DNA from: Tenrec ecaudatus
Lineage: Eukaryota > Chordata > Mammalia > Afrosoricida > Tenrecidae
Length of the DNA: 64,000 nt
Reading direction: 5' to 3'
Assembly (NCBI RefSeq): GCF_050624435.1
Contig: NC_134535.1
Location: forward strand, 129,694,731 to 129,758,730
Every line of letters begins with the position of its first letter. Positions within the stretch are counted from its first letter, which is position 1. The notes beneath the pieces were generated by a model that did no database searches, was not told the origin of the DNA, and worked only from the letters and a program-made list of their open reading frames with translations. The position numbers were made by a program, and so were the translations under genes. Positions 62,761 through 64,000 of this stretch are shown here, one piece after another.

Positions 62761-62955
62761 ACAGCAAGCATGGAGGCCTATGATGGTGGCTCCACGGGCC
62801 GGGGCAGAGGGTGGTCAGTGATCATCAGCAGAGACCTTCTGTTCTCCTCCAGCAAAGACTAGGCTGTGACAGGAAGTCCAGGGAGGACCGGCCAAGAGGT
62901 CAGTGTGTATGGTCTGATCCTGCAGGAATGAACTCCAGAAACCTCAGCCCCTGGA

Positions 62956-63040
62956 GTAGAAAGAGGTTTCTTTAAAAAAAAAAATGCAGCAAGAAAGAGT
63001 TAGGCTAGACCCCAGGAGGAACATGGAAGCCACCTGAGGC
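62956..63040 (+). repeat. Direct repeat copy B
   Basis: TAGAAAGAGGTTTCTTTAAA, A-run, TGCAGCAAGAAAGAGTTAGG, CTAGACCCCAGGAGGAACAT. The spacing between copies is about 525 bp. Confidence 0.85.
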
Positions 63041-63477
63041 TAGAGGCTCAGGAAGTAAAGAAGCCCTACCCCTCCGCCGGAGGAGCTAAGCCTCATCATT
63101 TGGATCTTAACATGCTGCCTGCTCTGTTGGCTCTGGGCTTCCCAAGCCTTGCTCATTTCCCGTGCCCTTGGGAGCTTCCCTTTGCCCCTGTGCAAAAACA
63201 CAGGCAGGACGTGTTTCGTTATGAGGTTACCATGCTGAGGGAGGAAGATTTCCGATTCTTTCACCGGGAGAGATGGGTGGAGAGGTCCTGGTGCCCAGGC
63301 TTGGTGGGGCTGCCTGTAGCATGAGGATGCATTGCTTTCTCTCTCTTGCTCCCTGTTACTCTTTAGATGGGGGACCCCATGGTCCTTTTATGCAAGGGGA
63401 AGTTCCAAGAGAGGCAAGGTGGCGTTCCCCGTGGCCCATGGGAATATATTGTATGCCCACCGTGGGGGTGGGTGGGA
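63041..63477. other. Intergenic, nothing recognised
   Basis: No named repeat or gene. Confidence 0.35.
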
Positions 63478-63690
63478 TGTGTGAGCCTGACAATTGTGTG
63501 GCATGTGGAGGTTAGAAGCCTGGGTTCCTTGCCAACTGAACAGCTGTGTGAACTTGGACAAGTCATTTCACTCCCTCTGGTGTCCATTTCTCCTTTGGGA
63601 AAAAGGGGTCCACGGTATCAACCCAGCTTGCCTCATAGGGGAGCCACGAGGAGCGAGGTAGATAAAGGTCGATGAATGGCTCCAGCCCAT
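63478..63690 (+). repeat. MIR SINE, plus
   Basis: AGAAGCCTGGGTTCCTTGCC, AGCTGTGTGAACTTGGACAA, GTCATTTCACTCCCTCTGGT, then GAGCGAGGTAGATAAAGGTC: head and core preserved, tail weak. The remaining 63691-64000 shows nothing recognisable. Confidence 0.8.
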
Positions 63691-64000
63691 GTGCTGAGTC
63701 TGAGGTGCAGTCCGTGGGGGGTCTGGAAACAATAAGAGGCTGCCCCATCCCCTGTTGCCAGAATTTGCCAGGCCTCCCCAGTGCCCACCAACCCTGCCAG
63801 GAACTGGGAGAGGAAAGGGGCTCCTGAAGCCAGCTGATTCAGAGCCTCAGAGAGGAGTGTGGTCACCAGTCTGTGCCCAGCAGAAACCGCCCCGCCTCCC
63901 TCCCAGCCCAGCCTGCTCCAAACCCCAAGAAAGTCGGAGTCTCTGCGGTAACTTAAGCTGCGCCTGCTGGACCAGGCTGGCCTGGGGGGAGGGGGGGGGC

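Overview
The window reads as vertebrate, specifically placental mammal, genomic DNA. It holds the 5' part of the cyclin D2 gene (CCND2, minus strand) and about 50 kb of the non-coding region upstream of it. Three repeat types together point to an afrotherian, most likely a tenrec such as Echinops telfairi. These are tRNA-headed AfroSINE-type SINEs, an RTE/BovB-like LINE that shares its 3' tail with a SINE, and two SPIN-type hAT MITEs (known in tenrec among afrotherians). The species call is an inference; the gene call is firm.

Region 1 (1-12785): CCND2 runs right to left. Coding exon 1 (12336-12530), exon 2 (10360-10575) and exon 3 (7604-7763) are intact, with GT/AG splice sites and exon sizes of 195, 216 and 160 nt. 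They encode the first 190 codons of roughly 289. Exons 4 and 5 are not present and should lie beyond position 1. Intron 3 carries a SPIN element with an 8-bp target duplication, a (CA)n tract, a MIR and an old tRNA SINE.

Region 2 (12531-17500): GC-rich promoter and upstream CpG-rich DNA. It holds a (GGGA)4 G-quadruplex motif, two CACGTG E-boxes 1.4-1.6 kb upstream of the start codon, an octamer beside a CCAAT box, paired AP-1 sites, and a second CpG block at 17.1-17.5 kb with a perfect CRE next to another E-box.

Region 3 (17500-25300): AT-richer, repeat-poor intergenic DNA with a few MIRs, a (TG)n tract and one AfroSINE.

Region 4 (25300-49700): an accumulation of retroelements. Its centre is a near full-length L1-type element at about 33921-38873. 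It has a 5' UTR with a YY1 motif, an uninterrupted 317-codon ORF1 and a long 3' region, but no ORF2, so it resembles a HAL1 (half-LINE). It sits inside a much older L1/HAL1 that is also interrupted by an RTE fragment, which is in turn split by an LTR. Further 3' copies of the same family, ERVL-like LTRs, a second SPIN, a 55-bp minisatellite of about 15 units, a U6 pseudogene and an almost complete but decayed RTE element (split by an LTR with a perfect 5-bp duplication) complete the region.

Region 5 (49700-64000): intergenic DNA with AfroSINEs in both orientations, an RTE 3' end, a tRNA/RTE composite SINE, a decayed RPS11 processed pseudogene, a mariner-like MITE, MIRs and a local direct duplication. 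No protein-coding gene other than CCND2 was found.
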